Origin: Alloacidobacterium sp963823845 | GTDB taxonomy: Bacteria > Acidobacteriota > Terriglobia > Terriglobales > Acidobacteriaceae | Assembly (NCBI GenBank): GCA_963823845.1 | Contig: CAWGND010000008.1 | Location: 744,001 to 808,000, forward strand | DNA: 64,000 nucleotides | Reading direction: 5' to 3' | Shown here: one piece after another, positions 9,601-19,173 of the stretch | Position numbering within the stretch: position 1 is the first letter of the stretch | Layout: the number at the start of each line of letters is the position of its first letter | The notes under the pieces: model-generated | Told to the model about the DNA's origin: nothing | Databases searched by the model: none | What the model saw: only the letters and a program-made list of their open reading frames with translations | Position numbers and translations under genes: made by a program

Positions 9601-9616
9601 GCATGTATATGTAGAA
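9588..9616. promoter_or_regulatory. Palindromic operator, probably the PadR autoregulatory site
   Basis: Perfect 10-base arms TTCTACATAT (9588-9597) and ATATGTAGAA (9607-9616) flank a 9-base centre containing the palindrome CATGCATG. PadR-family repressors bind A/T-rich dyads of this length over their own promoter, and this one overlaps the -10 box just upstream of padR. The site remains intact though padR itself is broken. Confidence 0.65.
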
Positions 9617-9625
9617 GAACTAGGC

Positions 9626-9948
9626 ATGACGACCTCATCCAAATTCGACCTTCCTCAAGGCACCCTTGACCTGCTCATCACGGCTATGCGATTGCGCAGC
9701 GCATCCAGATGATCTCCAAAGAGGCGCTCCAGATCCAGCAAGGCTCGCTGTACCCCGCACTGCATCGCCTGGAAAACAAGAAGTTCCTTGTCGCTGAATG
9801 GGGTCCGACCGAGACGGGCCGCGACGCAAAGTTTTACCGGCTGACAGCGAAGGGTCGAACTCAACTGAAGATCGAAACCGAGAGCTGGGAGCGTCTGACC
9901 GACATCGTAGCTACGATCCTAAAGCATCCACTGGGAGAACCATCATGA
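9626..9948 (+). pseudogene. PadR-family transcriptional regulator, broken by an internal deletion
   Basis: ATG at 9626 starts MTTSSKFDLPQGTLDLLI, the canonical PadR N-terminus; the frame then fails and stops after about 28 codons. The HGYAIAQRIQMISKEALQIQ part, followed by QGSLYPALHRLENKKFLVAE, resumes in another frame and runs to TGA at 9946-9948. Aligned with typical family members, the ~9 residues between LLI and HGY are missing together with one extra base, so a deletion of about 28 bases is the simplest explanation. The winged helix is lost at helix 1-2; a shorter protein could start at ATG 9709 but would lack the first helix. The stop overlaps the next gene by ATGA, the normal PadR-ADOP coupling. 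Confidence 0.8.
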
Positions 9949-10364
9949 ACTGGTTTCAGCGGCTTACAAAGACAGGTCGGATGGAAAAGGAACTCGACGC
10001 CGTGCTTCGCTTTCATTTCGAAACGCTGGTAGCGGACAAGATTCAAGCGGGCTTCAGCGAAGCCGAAGCGCGCCGGGTAACCCGCCTTGAATTCGGAGGT
10101 CTCGAGCAGATCAAGGAAGACTGCCGCGAAAGCCGCGGAACACTCTGGCTTGTGTCCATAGTGCAGGACCTCCGGTTCGGTGCGCGTATCCTGGCTAAAT
10201 CGCCGGGGTTCTCAGTTACCGCAATCGTGGTCCTTTCACTCGGCATCGGCGTCAGCACTCTGGCATTTAGCCTGTACAACATCGCCGCGCTGCAATCCCT
10301 TCCCGTGCGCGACCCTTCAACCGTGGTTCGCGGACTCTTCAAGCTTCAACTCGGGCAGAGATAA
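9945..10364 (+). pseudogene. ADOP permease N-terminal fragment
   Basis: 139 residues beginning MNWFQRLTKTGRMEKELDAV, the cytoplasmic N-terminal region that marks PadR-linked ADOP permeases (RFHFETLVADKIQAGFSEAE then ARRVTRLEFGGLEQIKEDCR), followed by the first membrane helix (SPGFSVTAIVVLSLGIGVST). Intact members are ~800-880 residues; here the sequence breaks at LPVRDPSTVVRGLFKLQLGQ and stops, with no FtsX domain downstream. Translationally coupled to the padR remnant through ATGA. The loss of nearly all the permease together with the damaged regulator suggests decay of the unit. Confidence 0.8.
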
Positions 10365-10388
10365 CTCAATAAAGGAGACTCAATAGAG

Positions 10389-10821
10389 ATGGAACGCTAT
10401 ACCTTGATCGCAGCTCGACATCCTCATCGCAATCATTTTTCTTCTGAACGGTCTTAACGTCATCGGCCAAACCCTCGCGACACACGAAATCGCCGCGCAC
10501 GGTGTTCCAGTCAGTTTTGTTCCTGCACTGATTATGGGAGCACGTGCTCTGCAACTTATCGCCGGTACTTGCCTGGTGCTGGGAATCTATCCCCGTGTAT
10601 CTGCCATCGCCTTGCTGCTGTTCCTGATACCAGCTACCCTCATGGCCCATGCATTCTGGCAGGTGGCGGACGCATCGCTGTATCCGGTTCAGCTGATCAA
10701 CTTCTTCAAGAATGTGTGCATGGCTGGTGGATTGGTTTTCATCGCCGCCGCAAAAGATCAACCTGTTCTCCTTCCACGCTCAGCTCGGTTGACTCCTATG
10801 CACACGGCTATTTTGGACTAG
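10389..10821 (+). pseudogene. DoxX-family membrane protein with N-terminal frameshift
   Basis: ATG at 10389 follows AAAGGAG with good spacing and reads MERYTLIA, then the frame shifts by one base near 10413 and continues as LDILIAIIFLLNGLNVIGQT and on to the stop at 10821. The rest has four hydrophobic segments and typical DoxX features (GIYPRVSAIALLLFLIPATL, FWQVADASLYPVQLINFFKN). Joined, the protein would be ~143 residues, normal for the family. DoxX proteins are small inner-membrane proteins linked to redox or thiosulfate metabolism; role here unknown. A single extra G would explain the break, so a base-call error is possible. Confidence 0.7.
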
Positions 10822-10894
10822 CTGGGTGTGAGGTCTCAATTTGCGAGTTGGCCTTTGCCCGGTCATGAGCACAGGGGTTCAGAGCGCAATCAGG

Positions 10895-11003
10895 ATCAAT
10901 GGACCCAAGGGGCTTTAGCCCCCTTGAGGTAAGCTTTCCCCCTAAGCCATGCAATCTGACGAATTTACAAAAATATGGGGCTAGGTATGGAAAGCCGTCA
11001 TCG
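10895..11003. repeat. Imperfect inverted-repeat element after doxX
   Basis: CAAGGGGC (10906-10913) pairs with GCCCCCTTG (10918-10926) with one bulged C, and further on GCTTTCC near 10933 pairs with GGAAAGC near 10989 around GGGGCTAG. The nested hairpins lie between two convergent genes and resemble a REP-like or small MITE-like intergenic element, and could also act as a terminator. No other copy was noticed in this window. Confidence 0.4.
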
Positions 11004-12155
11004 TCAGGAAACATTCGAGAGCCGGCCATCTTTGAGCGTGAATTTCTTGTCGCGCCATGTAATCGTGTTTCCGGCATAGCTCCACGTCCAGACACCGAGC
11101 GCCACCAGGTCACGCGGCAGAAGGAGCCAGAGATCGCGCAGGACCTGCGTATCGCGCAGAACGCCTGCGCCAATCGCAAGAGCCACCGTTACTCGTGCCG
11201 CCAAGACCAGGCTCAGAAGCGCAAGGCTCGAAAGACTTGCGCCCGCGGCGATCAGGTTCAGCACAGCCCATGGCAATCCGAAGGTGAACACAACACCCAG
11301 GTAGCCCAACCTGCGCGCGTCGCGCATGCCGCGCGCCCAGCGAAGTTGATGCGCAAGAAATTGCCCGAAGCTGTAAGCCGGAATCGTCGTTTCGACAAGT
11401 TCGTCGGTCAGTTCCACGCGATAGCCTTTGGCTGCGATGCGCGCGCCGAGTTCGTAGTCATCGGCGAGATAGTCGGCCAGCGGCGCGAGACCGCCGATCG
11501 CATCGAGCGCTTCGCGCGACATGGCCAGCGTCGAGCCGAGTCCGAAGCGGATGCCGCCTTCGAGCTTGCGCGCCGTGAGCACTCCGGCGGCAAAGTCGGT
11601 TGAGATGCCGAGCGCTTCCATCTTCGAGCCAAGCGTGCCGTGCGAGCGTCCACGATAGAGCGCGGTTACCATGCCGACTTTCGCATCGGCAAACGGAGCC
11701 ATCACGCGCTCGAGATAGCGCGGTGAAACTTTAATGTCACTGTCATTGATCAGAATGTGCCCGAAGCGCGCCTGCGGAACCACCTGCGCCAGGTTGCTAA
11801 CCTTGCCGTTAGCACCGAGCACCTCGGGGCAGAGAACCAGGTGGATGGCAATTTGCGGGAACTCGGCCTTCAGTTGTCCGACGGCTGCGACCGCCGGATC
11901 CTCCATGCTGCTGACGCCGAAGAGAATTTCGTATTCTCCCGCATATTGCTGGCGGCAGTGGCTGGCAAAACTCGCGTACATTTCATGATCGAAGCCCTTC
12001 AACGGCTTGAGAATGCTGACCGGAGGATGAGACGTTACAGCACTTGGGCCCTTGCGTCGCACGAAATCGCGCACGCTCCAAAGCGCGGCAAAATAGAAGC
12101 CCAACCCGCATAGAGCGAGGATGGTCGTGATGCTTTCAACGATGACTGCGAGCAT
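11004..12155 (-). CDS. hpnI: Hopanoid/ceramide-type glucosyltransferase HpnI (GT21-like)
   Basis: 383 residues. An N-terminal membrane helix is followed by a GT-A glycosyltransferase domain beginning PPVSILKPLKGFDHEMYASF, with the D1 region ILINDSDIKVSP, the D3 region LADYLADDYELGARI and the processive-type Q-x-x-R-W motif (HQLRWARGMRDAR), then two or three C-terminal membrane helices. This D,D,D,(Q/R)XXRW arrangement is that of ceramide glucosyltransferases and of HpnI, which adds a sugar (GlcNAc) to bacteriohopanetetrol at the inner membrane. Other hpn genes are not in the window. ATG at 12153-12155. Convergent with doxX. HpnI is preferred over a sphingolipid enzyme because acidobacteria make hopanoids, but that choice is inference. 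Confidence 0.82.
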   Translation of the reverse strand: MLAVIVESITTILALCGLGFYFAALWSVRDFVRRKGPSAVTSHPPVSILKPLKGFDHEMYASFASHCRQQYAGEYEILFGVSSMEDPAVAAVGQLKAEFPQIAIHLVLCPEVLGANGKVSNLAQVVPQARFGHILINDSDIKVSPRYLERVMAPFADAKVGMVTALYRGRSHGTLGSKMEALGISTDFAAGVLTARKLEGGIRFGLGSTLAMSREALDAIGGLAPLADYLADDYELGARIAAKGYRVELTDELVETTIPAYSFGQFLAHQLRWARGMRDARRLGYLGVVFTFGLPWAVLNLIAAGASLSSLALLSLVLAARVTVALAIGAGVLRDTQVLRDLWLLLPRDLVALGVWTWSYAGNTITWRDKKFTLKDGRLSNVS

Positions 12156-12234
12156 GAATGCTCAGTTTACAGGGCACCGAGCTGCAGAGGCTGGCACGAA
12201 TGGCGCGAAGCGCGTCCGCCTGGACGGCCAGTCC

Positions 12235-13500
12235 TCACTCGTAGCGCAGAGCTTCAATGGGGTCGAGATTCGCCGCCTTCCACGCCGGGTAGATGCCGAA
12301 GACCAGCCCGATCATGCACGAGACGGTAAAGCCGATCATCGCCCACATGCTAGACATGGTCGCGGGCAACGCGCTGAGCAGCAGACGTATCAGCAACGTG
12401 ATAATACCTCCGACGACAATGCCGATGACACCTCCGAGCGCGCAGAGCGTAACGGCCTCAATGGTGAACTGCATGAGGATGTTGCGCTTGGTCGCGCCGA
12501 TGGCTTTGCGCACGCCGATTTCTTTGGTGCGCTCCGTGACCGAAACAAGCATGATGTTCATCACGCCAACGCCGCCAACCATCAGGCCCACGCTGGAAAC
12601 GGCAACCATGAAGATCGCGAGGCCCCCTGTGAGCTGGTTCCAGAGACGCGTCAGCGAATCAGGCGAGAAGATTTCGAAGTCATCCGCGCTTTCGACGCGG
12701 ACCTTGCGGCGGCGGCGCAGCAGCTCGCGCACTTCGTCTTCAACCATGCTCCGGAACTGCGGATCGTCATACTTGACGCTGACCCAGACGCCTCCAGTGA
12801 CTGCGTCCTCGGGATGAAGCTTCATGAAGGTGCCGATCGGGAAGAAAGCCGCATTGTCATCCGGATTGCGCCCGCCGCCGAAGGCCTGCTTGCGCTTGTC
12901 GAAGACACCGATCACGGTGAAGGCATTGTTTTCAATGGTGACTTCCTTGCCGATGCCGCTCTCATTGCCGAAAAGCTCCTGTGCCGTGTCGTATCCCAGA
13001 ATCGTTACATTGGCGCGCCGCTCGTCCTCCTCCTGGGTAAATATGCGGCCCTCGATGAGCGGAAGGTCGGCAACCTCAGACACCTGAACCGAGTCGCCCT
13101 GCAGAAGTGTGCCTTGTGCCTTCTTTTGGCCGTACTTCACACCGACAATCCCAGCCTGAAAGATCGGATTCACGTGGCGCACGCCGCCATCGGCAGCGAC
13201 TACATGGGGCAAAGTCCGAATCGCTGCAACGTCGTCGAAGGTCAGCTTCTTCCGCGCCAGCATCTCCGCCGTCGGACGGACACCGATCACCGGCATGTGG
13301 TAGATCCAGAGCACGTTTGTCCCCAGCGAACTGACCCAGGCTTGCACATTGTTATTCAGTCCGCTGATGATCGATGAGATGGTGATGACCGTGGCCACAC
13401 CGATCACAATGCCGAGTATGGTCAGCCCGGAGCGCAGTTTGTTCGTCCGCAGGGTCTCAAGCGCCATGCGAACTGCCTCACGCGAATCAGCAGCTGTCAT
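12235..13500 (-). CDS. MacB-type ABC transporter permease (second of tandem pair)
   Basis: 421 residues: membrane helix near residues 25-45 (LTILGIVIGVATVITISSII), a MacB periplasmic core domain, and a C-terminal FtsX domain with three helices and the signature VSVTERTKEIGVRKAIGATK. The protein ends DPIEALRYE, the normal MacB tail. It lies 36 bases downstream of a similar permease and in the same direction, so the two are probably co-transcribed and may form a heterodimer. No ATP-binding subunit (LolD/MacB-type) or MacA adaptor is nearby. Such permeases act as mechanotransmitters for efflux or lipoprotein handling rather than true channels. Substrate unknown. Confidence 0.88.
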   Translation of the reverse strand: MTAADSREAVRMALETLRTNKLRSGLTILGIVIGVATVITISSIISGLNNNVQAWVSSLGTNVLWIYHMPVIGVRPTAEMLARKKLTFDDVAAIRTLPHVVAADGGVRHVNPIFQAGIVGVKYGQKKAQGTLLQGDSVQVSEVADLPLIEGRIFTQEEDERRANVTILGYDTAQELFGNESGIGKEVTIENNAFTVIGVFDKRKQAFGGGRNPDDNAAFFPIGTFMKLHPEDAVTGGVWVSVKYDDPQFRSMVEDEVRELLRRRRKVRVESADDFEIFSPDSLTRLWNQLTGGLAIFMVAVSSVGLMVGGVGVMNIMLVSVTERTKEIGVRKAIGATKRNILMQFTIEAVTLCALGGVIGIVVGGIITLLIRLLLSALPATMSSMWAMIGFTVSCMIGLVFGIYPAWKAANLDPIEALRYE

Positions 13501-13536
13501 CTCAATCGTCCTTTCTCAGTGTCCCGGTACAGCGCA

Positions 13537-14763
<1,227 letters not shown>

Positions 14764-14920
14764 GAAGTGATGATCCGGTTGTTCCGCAACTGGAGGAGGT
14801 GTGACCTAAGCATACGCCACTCCTTGGCGCACAAGACACACTCTCGCCCTGCCGAGAAAGATACGAGATGAGTGGAAGATTGGTTCCCTTGAGCGGATGC
14901 TTCTTCGACGACGCAAGGGT

Positions 14921-15967
14921 CTACTGCAGCGGTAGCCCGATCCCGTTCGGAGAGATCGGCTGCGTTGGCCGCTGGGCAAATTCGCGCTCGATGCGCTCGT
15001 TGATTCCCGCCTGAGCAAACTCCGCCGCGACGCGAATACCGTTGTAGATTGCTCGTTCATTCGACGAGCCGTGGCCGATGATGCAGACGCCGCGGACGCC
15101 GAGCAGCGGCGCTCCACCGTACTCGGATGGGTCGAGCCGCTTCTTGAAGGCATTGAAAGCCTTGCGTGAGAGGAGTGCGCCGACCTGAGCCGTCACCGTT
15201 GTGTTCAGCGATTGCTTCAGCATGTCGCGCACGAGCTTGGTCAGTCCTTCGGAAGTCTTCAGAGCGACGTTTCCGACAAAGCCGTCGCAGATGATCACGT
15301 CCGCGTGGCCGTTGTAGATATCGCGGCCTTCGACGTTCCCGATAAAGTTGATGGGCAGCTGCTTCATCAGAGGCAGGGTTTCCGCGATAAGCTCGTTGCC
15401 CTTGCCTTCTTCTTCGCCGATCGAAAGCAGGCCGACGCGCGGGCGCGAGATCTTCAGCACGCTGCGCGCATACATTTCGCCCATGACGGCGAACTGTTCG
15501 AGGTTGTGGGGCTTGCAATCGACGTTCGCGCCTACATCCAGCAGGATGCATGGTGTACCTGCCGATGTGGGCACCACCACGGCGAGCGCTGGGCGATCGA
15601 CTCCCGGCAGGGCACCGAGGACCATCTTGGCCGTGGCCATTCCAGCGCCCGTATTGCCGGCGGTAAAGAATCCAGCGACCTTCTTGTCGCGAACCAGACG
15701 CAGACCGACACGCATGGAACTGTCGCGCTTGGAGCGGACTGCACTTGCAGCCTTTTCGTTCATGCCGATGTGTTCGCTGGCGTGAACGACGTGGATAGGC
15801 AGACGCTCACCGTCCAGATACTCGTTGAGCAGCGGGCGTATACGCTCCTGCGGACCCACCAAGTGCATTTGCACAGGCAGCGTGCGGCAGGCAAGAATAG
15901 CGCCCCGAATCTCCGGCTCAGGCGCCTTGTCGGCGCCCATAGCATCGAGAGCGATGTGGGTCAGCAT
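14921..15967 (-). CDS. plsX: Phosphate acyltransferase PlsX
   Basis: 348 residues. The start HIALDAMGADKAPEPEIRGA is the PlsX signature (DxMGGD-like), followed by GNTGAGMATAKMVLGALPGV and the C-terminal region YGGAPLLGVRGVCIIGHGSS with the conserved glycines. PlsX converts acyl-ACP to acyl-phosphate for PlsY, the first step of phospholipid synthesis, at the inner membrane surface. It follows rpmF by 10 bases in the widely conserved yceD-rpmF-plsX order. The fab genes that often follow are absent; two permeases follow instead. Confidence 0.95.
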   Translation of the reverse strand: MLTHIALDAMGADKAPEPEIRGAILACRTLPVQMHLVGPQERIRPLLNEYLDGERLPIHVVHASEHIGMNEKAASAVRSKRDSSMRVGLRLVRDKKVAGFFTAGNTGAGMATAKMVLGALPGVDRPALAVVVPTSAGTPCILLDVGANVDCKPHNLEQFAVMGEMYARSVLKISRPRVGLLSIGEEEGKGNELIAETLPLMKQLPINFIGNVEGRDIYNGHADVIICDGFVGNVALKTSEGLTKLVRDMLKQSLNTTVTAQVGALLSRKAFNAFKKRLDPSEYGGAPLLGVRGVCIIGHGSSNERAIYNGIRVAAEFAQAGINERIEREFAQRPTQPISPNGIGLPLQ

Positions 15968-15977
15968 CGTGGCTGAA

Positions 15978-16163
15978 CTAGCTGGCTTCCTTCACGTCGA
16001 GCACTTCGCGGCCCTTGTACGTACCGCACTTGGGGCAGGCACGGTGAGGCAGCTTGCGCTCATGGCAGTTCGGGCACTCAGAGATACCGGTGGCGGTCAG
16101 CGCATCATGTGCGCGGCGTTTGGAGGTGCGGGCCTTGGAGTGGCGCCGCTTTGGATTCGGCAT
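15978..16163 (-). CDS. rpmF: 50S ribosomal protein L32
   Basis: 61 residues, MPNPKRRHSKARTSKRRAHD at the N-terminus and a zinc ribbon with two Cys pairs (CPNC ... CPKC) followed by GTYKGREV. All four cysteines are kept, so this is the zinc-binding (C+) form. Second gene of the yceD-rpmF-plsX operon. Confidence 0.97.
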   Translation of the reverse strand: MPNPKRRHSKARTSKRRAHDALTATGISECPNCHERKLPHRACPKCGTYKGREVLDVKEAS

Positions 16164-16234
16164 TACAGATTCCTTTCATACAAACAGCCCGCCGAATCTC
16201 ATTCCCGAGGCAGGCACGGCTGTTCCTTGAAACT

Positions 16235-16798
16235 TTACGACTTCATCCGGCTGCCCAGATCCGACAACGCTGCCCAGCGCGGGTCAACGGGCACAGCATT
16301 GCAGGTACAGGCTTCGGAGTTCAGGTTCTGACCGCAGCGCGGGCAAAGTCCTTTACAGTCCTGGCGGCAGAGCGTTCTTGCGGGCAGGGACAAAAGCACC
16401 TGCTCCCGTAGTACATCTTCAAGTACGAGTCCGCTCTTATGATAATAACCGATTTCGGTTTCATCTGTGTTAATCGAGTGCTCAGCAGGGCCTTGATCGA
16501 CTCCCAAAGGCCGGAAAATGAGGTCGAAATCGCCTTTTAACGCGTGCTCCACAGGCTCCAGGCAGCGGGCGCAGGCCACTTCCACCTTGCCCTGATACTT
16601 CCCCCTCAGCCGGATGTCCGGAACGATCTCTCGCGGTCCGCGATGCTCTTCGATCACCTCGGCGCGCCCGACCACTGCAAGCGATCCTACTTGCCGGACA
16701 TCTTCGCTGTAATCGATTTCGCCAGAGGAAAGAGAAACGTCAAATGCAAGAGGTTCCCGCTCAAGATCGGGGATGGTAATCAGCATGGCAAGCCTCAC
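16235..16798 (-). CDS. yceD: YceD/DUF177 family protein (23S rRNA accumulation)
   Basis: 187 residues. It carries the DUF177 core with two cysteine pairs, CARCLEP near residue 82 and CRQDCKGLCPRCGQNLNSEA near residues 142-161, the latter resembling a zinc site. It is immediately upstream of rpmF, as in most bacteria. DUF177 proteins are needed for normal 23S rRNA levels in plants and some bacteria; the exact activity is unknown. A TATACT sequence about 30 bases upstream of the ATG on the minus strand could be the -10 of the operon promoter, but no good -35 is seen. Confidence 0.9.
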   Translation of the reverse strand: MRLAMLITIPDLEREPLAFDVSLSSGEIDYSEDVRQVGSLAVVGRAEVIEEHRGPREIVPDIRLRGKYQGKVEVACARCLEPVEHALKGDFDLIFRPLGVDQGPAEHSINTDETEIGYYHKSGLVLEDVLREQVLLSLPARTLCRQDCKGLCPRCGQNLNSEACTCNAVPVDPRWAALSDLGSRMKS

Positions 16799-17321
16799 GA
16801 ATTCGGGAAGTATACTTAAAGGGTAAGGACGGAAGCCCTGCGGGTCAAATAGCGCCTAGGACGAAATTAAAGCTAGTGTAGAAAGACTCCTGATCTCTGC
16901 CCCACCCCCTGGGGTATTCTGTACGGAGATCGTTTAGTTTCATGTACTTATGGCAGATCTCTGTACGGAGATCGGTTGTTTTCAATGACTTAGGCTCATT
17001 CGCTACCTAAATCACCTGAAATCTGTGCCTTAGGCACAGGCAACGCTCCGCCCCCGGAATGATGGCTCCCTATGTCTATTATACGAAATTCACAGACAAC
17101 ATCGGCGAAGGGTAGCGCAGATGCAAGGTTCCTGAAATGAGCCGCTTAGGTGCAAGGGAACTCGGCTCGGCTTTTGACAAAGAATTTCCACAGGACGCGG
17201 AATGAAGTGTATCTGTCACCGAGACGCGATCAGGCGCGGCTGAACCTTCCTGAACTCCAGATGATGTCCTTCGAGAAATCTATCCAACTGATCTGCGCTA
17301 CAGCCCCTCTAACAGGAGGCA
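16799..17321. other. 523-base intergenic region with repeats, no gene
   Basis: Lies between the divergent yceD operon and the gene at 17322. It contains the 42-bp-period repeat pair (16918-17001) and a perfect 7-base hairpin CTGTGCC/GGCACAG at 17023-17039. No open frame has gene-like features. Promoters for both flanking genes must be here. Confidence 0.6.
16918..17001. repeat. Tandem pair with 42-base period (copy 1 of a dispersed element)
   Basis: TCTGTACGGAGATCG at 16918-16932 recurs at 16960-16974. The rest of each 42-base unit is about 60 percent alike, with a shared TTTCA core and a terminal ACTTA. A C-rich run and TATTCT stand just before the first unit. A related pair with the same 42-base period is at 49183-49266. 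Confidence 0.6.
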
Positions 17322-18386
17322 GTGAATCGCCCACGCACGATCCTTCTCGTTTCCATCATCGCAATTGCCATCTTTTGCCTCGGTTGGATCTTCTGGCAGA
17401 TGCGGTCGCCTTCGGCTGCTCCCATGCAGGCAGCATCAGCGTCTGGAGCGGTCAGCGCGCCCAACGCGAACGATGACCTCGCACCAACCTCGTTCTACGC
17501 ACACAACATACTCCTCCGCAAAGGGCCGAGCTTTCGCGTCTATATCCGCTGGATCAGCGGAGAAATGGAGCGCACCCGCCCGCAGGTCACGCCGTCCTTC
17601 GACGACCCCGATTCTTTCGTTCTGCAAATTCGAAAGGGCGTCATTCGCGCCAATATCGGAGACCTTGCCAATTACCTCACCGTAAGCTCTCCCTCCGACG
17701 CCCCGCTCAAAAATATCTCGGTCCTCCCCGACGGGGATCAGCTCAAAGTGCATGGAACCGCACATAAGGTCATTCCCATTCCGGTCGAGATCGAAGGACA
17801 GCTTTCGTGCACCCCGGATGGCCGCATACAATTCCACCTCGTAAAGATCAGTGCGCTGAAGATTCCGTTGAAGGGTCTCCTTGGCGGTTTCCACATCGAA
17901 CTTTCTGATCTGGTGCACGCGACCAACTTCCCCGGCATTCAGGTCGCGGGAAACGACATCTTTTTCGACACCACAAAAGTGCTTCCTCCACCTCACATCC
18001 ACGGCCTGCTTACTTCTGTGACGGTAAAGCCTCCTGACATTGAAGCCATTTACGGCAACGCGCCCAACGATGACGCTGCGTTGGCCAAGTGGCACAACTT
18101 TCTGCGCCTCGAAGGGGGCACGCTCGACTTCGGCAAACTGACCATGCACAACGTCGATCTCACATTGATCGACGCTTCCCAGGATCCGTGGTTCGATCTC
18201 GATCTCGTGAACTATCAGGCCCAGATCGTCGGTAGCACCACCCGCATGACTGCCCAGGCCGGACTTGAGATTTTCATGCCTGACGTGGATGACAAAGCTC
18301 CCCCGAAGGTCGCTCAGGGCATTACTCTCGAATGGTTGAAAAATCGCAATCGCGCGGTGCCAGCCGATGTGGAAGTCGCGAAGTAG
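17322..18386 (+). CDS. Conserved hypothetical membrane-anchored periplasmic protein
   Basis: 354 residues. A single N-terminal helix (TILLVSIIAIAIFCLGWIFW, residues ~6-25) looks like a signal anchor, then a proline/alanine-rich linker and a ~280-residue extracytoplasmic domain without cysteines. Segments such as GLLGGFHIELSDLVHATNFP and LEGGTLDFGKLTMHNVDLTL recall lipid-binding AsmA/DUF2993-type folds, where beta strands line a hydrophobic groove, but this is only a visual impression. GTG start at 17322 with AGGAGG only 2 bases upstream, an unusually tight spacing. It abuts thiE tail to tail with no gap. Function unknown. Confidence 0.6.
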   Translation: MNRPRTILLVSIIAIAIFCLGWIFWQMRSPSAAPMQAASASGAVSAPNANDDLAPTSFYAHNILLRKGPSFRVYIRWISGEMERTRPQVTPSFDDPDSFVLQIRKGVIRANIGDLANYLTVSSPSDAPLKNISVLPDGDQLKVHGTAHKVIPIPVEIEGQLSCTPDGRIQFHLVKISALKIPLKGLLGGFHIELSDLVHATNFPGIQVAGNDIFFDTTKVLPPPHIHGLLTSVTVKPPDIEAIYGNAPNDDAALAKWHNFLRLEGGTLDFGKLTMHNVDLTLIDASQDPWFDLDLVNYQAQIVGSTTRMTAQAGLEIFMPDVDDKAPPKVAQGITLEWLKNRNRAVPADVEVAK

Positions 18387-19001
18387 TTAACTTCTATTGC
18401 AGAGTGGCCAGTCGCCGGACGCAAATAGCCGGATGGCCGCTATGCCAGCCGCACCTGCATCCACGCAAGGCTGAGCATTTCTGGCGGTCACCCCGCCCAG
18501 CGCGAAGACTGGCACAGATCCGGCAACTCGACACGCTGCGGCAAGGGCATGCAATCCCTGCCCGGGGTTAATTTCAGTACCTGAGCGTTTCTCGAATACC
18601 GGCGCGAAGATGACCAGGGTCGCACCCAGGTCGCGAGCCCGTTCGACGTCAGAAAGCGTATGGCTGGAGACGCTGACGACCGGATCGACGACGAGTTTAC
18701 TGAGAACCACCCTGGCAGCCGCAATATCGGAGCCGGACAGGCCTGCCGGCAAGTGGACACCGTCACAGCCGGTCGCGACCGCCGTCTCCGCCGGGCCATT
18801 CAAGAGGACGCGCGCATGCCCCCCGGACGAGCGTACGGCGCTGACAATTCCGGCAGCCAGCGGGAAGAGGTCAGATGGGGCAAGGTCTTTCTCGCGAATC
18901 TGGATGTAATCCACGCCGCCTCTGGCCCACAAAGCCGCCTGCTTTATCAGAGCCTCGTGGCTGGAAAAAAGCCCGCGATCGGTAATAGCGTAAAGTTGCA
19001 C
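18387..19001 (-). CDS. thiE: Thiamine-phosphate synthase
   Basis: 204 residues, a TIM-barrel of the usual ThiE length. Visible features are YAITDRGLF at the N-terminus, GVDYIQIREKDL with the substrate-binding QxREK, RVLLNGPAETAVATGCDGVH followed by LPAGL, SVSSHTLSDVERA and FALGGVTARNAQPCVDAGAA near the end with the phosphate loop. ThiE joins hydroxymethylpyrimidine-PP and thiazole phosphate. The N of the usual LINDR is kept (LLNGP) but D and R are changed, a variation also seen in TenI-like paralogues, so a TenI-type role is not excluded. No other thi genes are nearby. Its stop directly adjoins the convergent upstream gene. Confidence 0.8.
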   Translation of the reverse strand: MQLYAITDRGLFSSHEALIKQAALWARGGVDYIQIREKDLAPSDLFPLAAGIVSAVRSSGGHARVLLNGPAETAVATGCDGVHLPAGLSGSDIAAARVVLSKLVVDPVVSVSSHTLSDVERARDLGATLVIFAPVFEKRSGTEINPGQGLHALAAACRVAGSVPVFALGGVTARNAQPCVDAGAAGIAAIRLFASGDWPLCNRS

Positions 19002-19173
19002 TGTTCAAAGTGTAGCGGGCAGGGATTAGAATCATCTTCCGGAACGGTGGCCCAAAAGCGCACCGAATTCACCGAGTCGCAAAACAGATTTGCACAAAGT
19101 TGCCAGTCGCAGAGTTACAGTAGGGTGTTGCATCCGAGAACTTTAACCATATCCTGAACACCGCGGACTCCTC

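Noticed and set aside
9942..9948. ATGA overlap as evidence that padR is functional
   Set aside because: The overlap is conserved structure of the former pair; the frame break upstream in padR shows it is no longer intact.
12121..13377. 418-codon plus-strand open frame opposite the MacB-type permease
   Set aside because: Antisense shadow; composition (D, H, R-rich) and absence of domains mark it as non-coding.
17021..17040. Perfect hairpin CTGTGCC/GGCACAG as a terminator
   Set aside because: It has no following T run on either strand and no gene ends nearby; kept only as a feature of the intergenic region.
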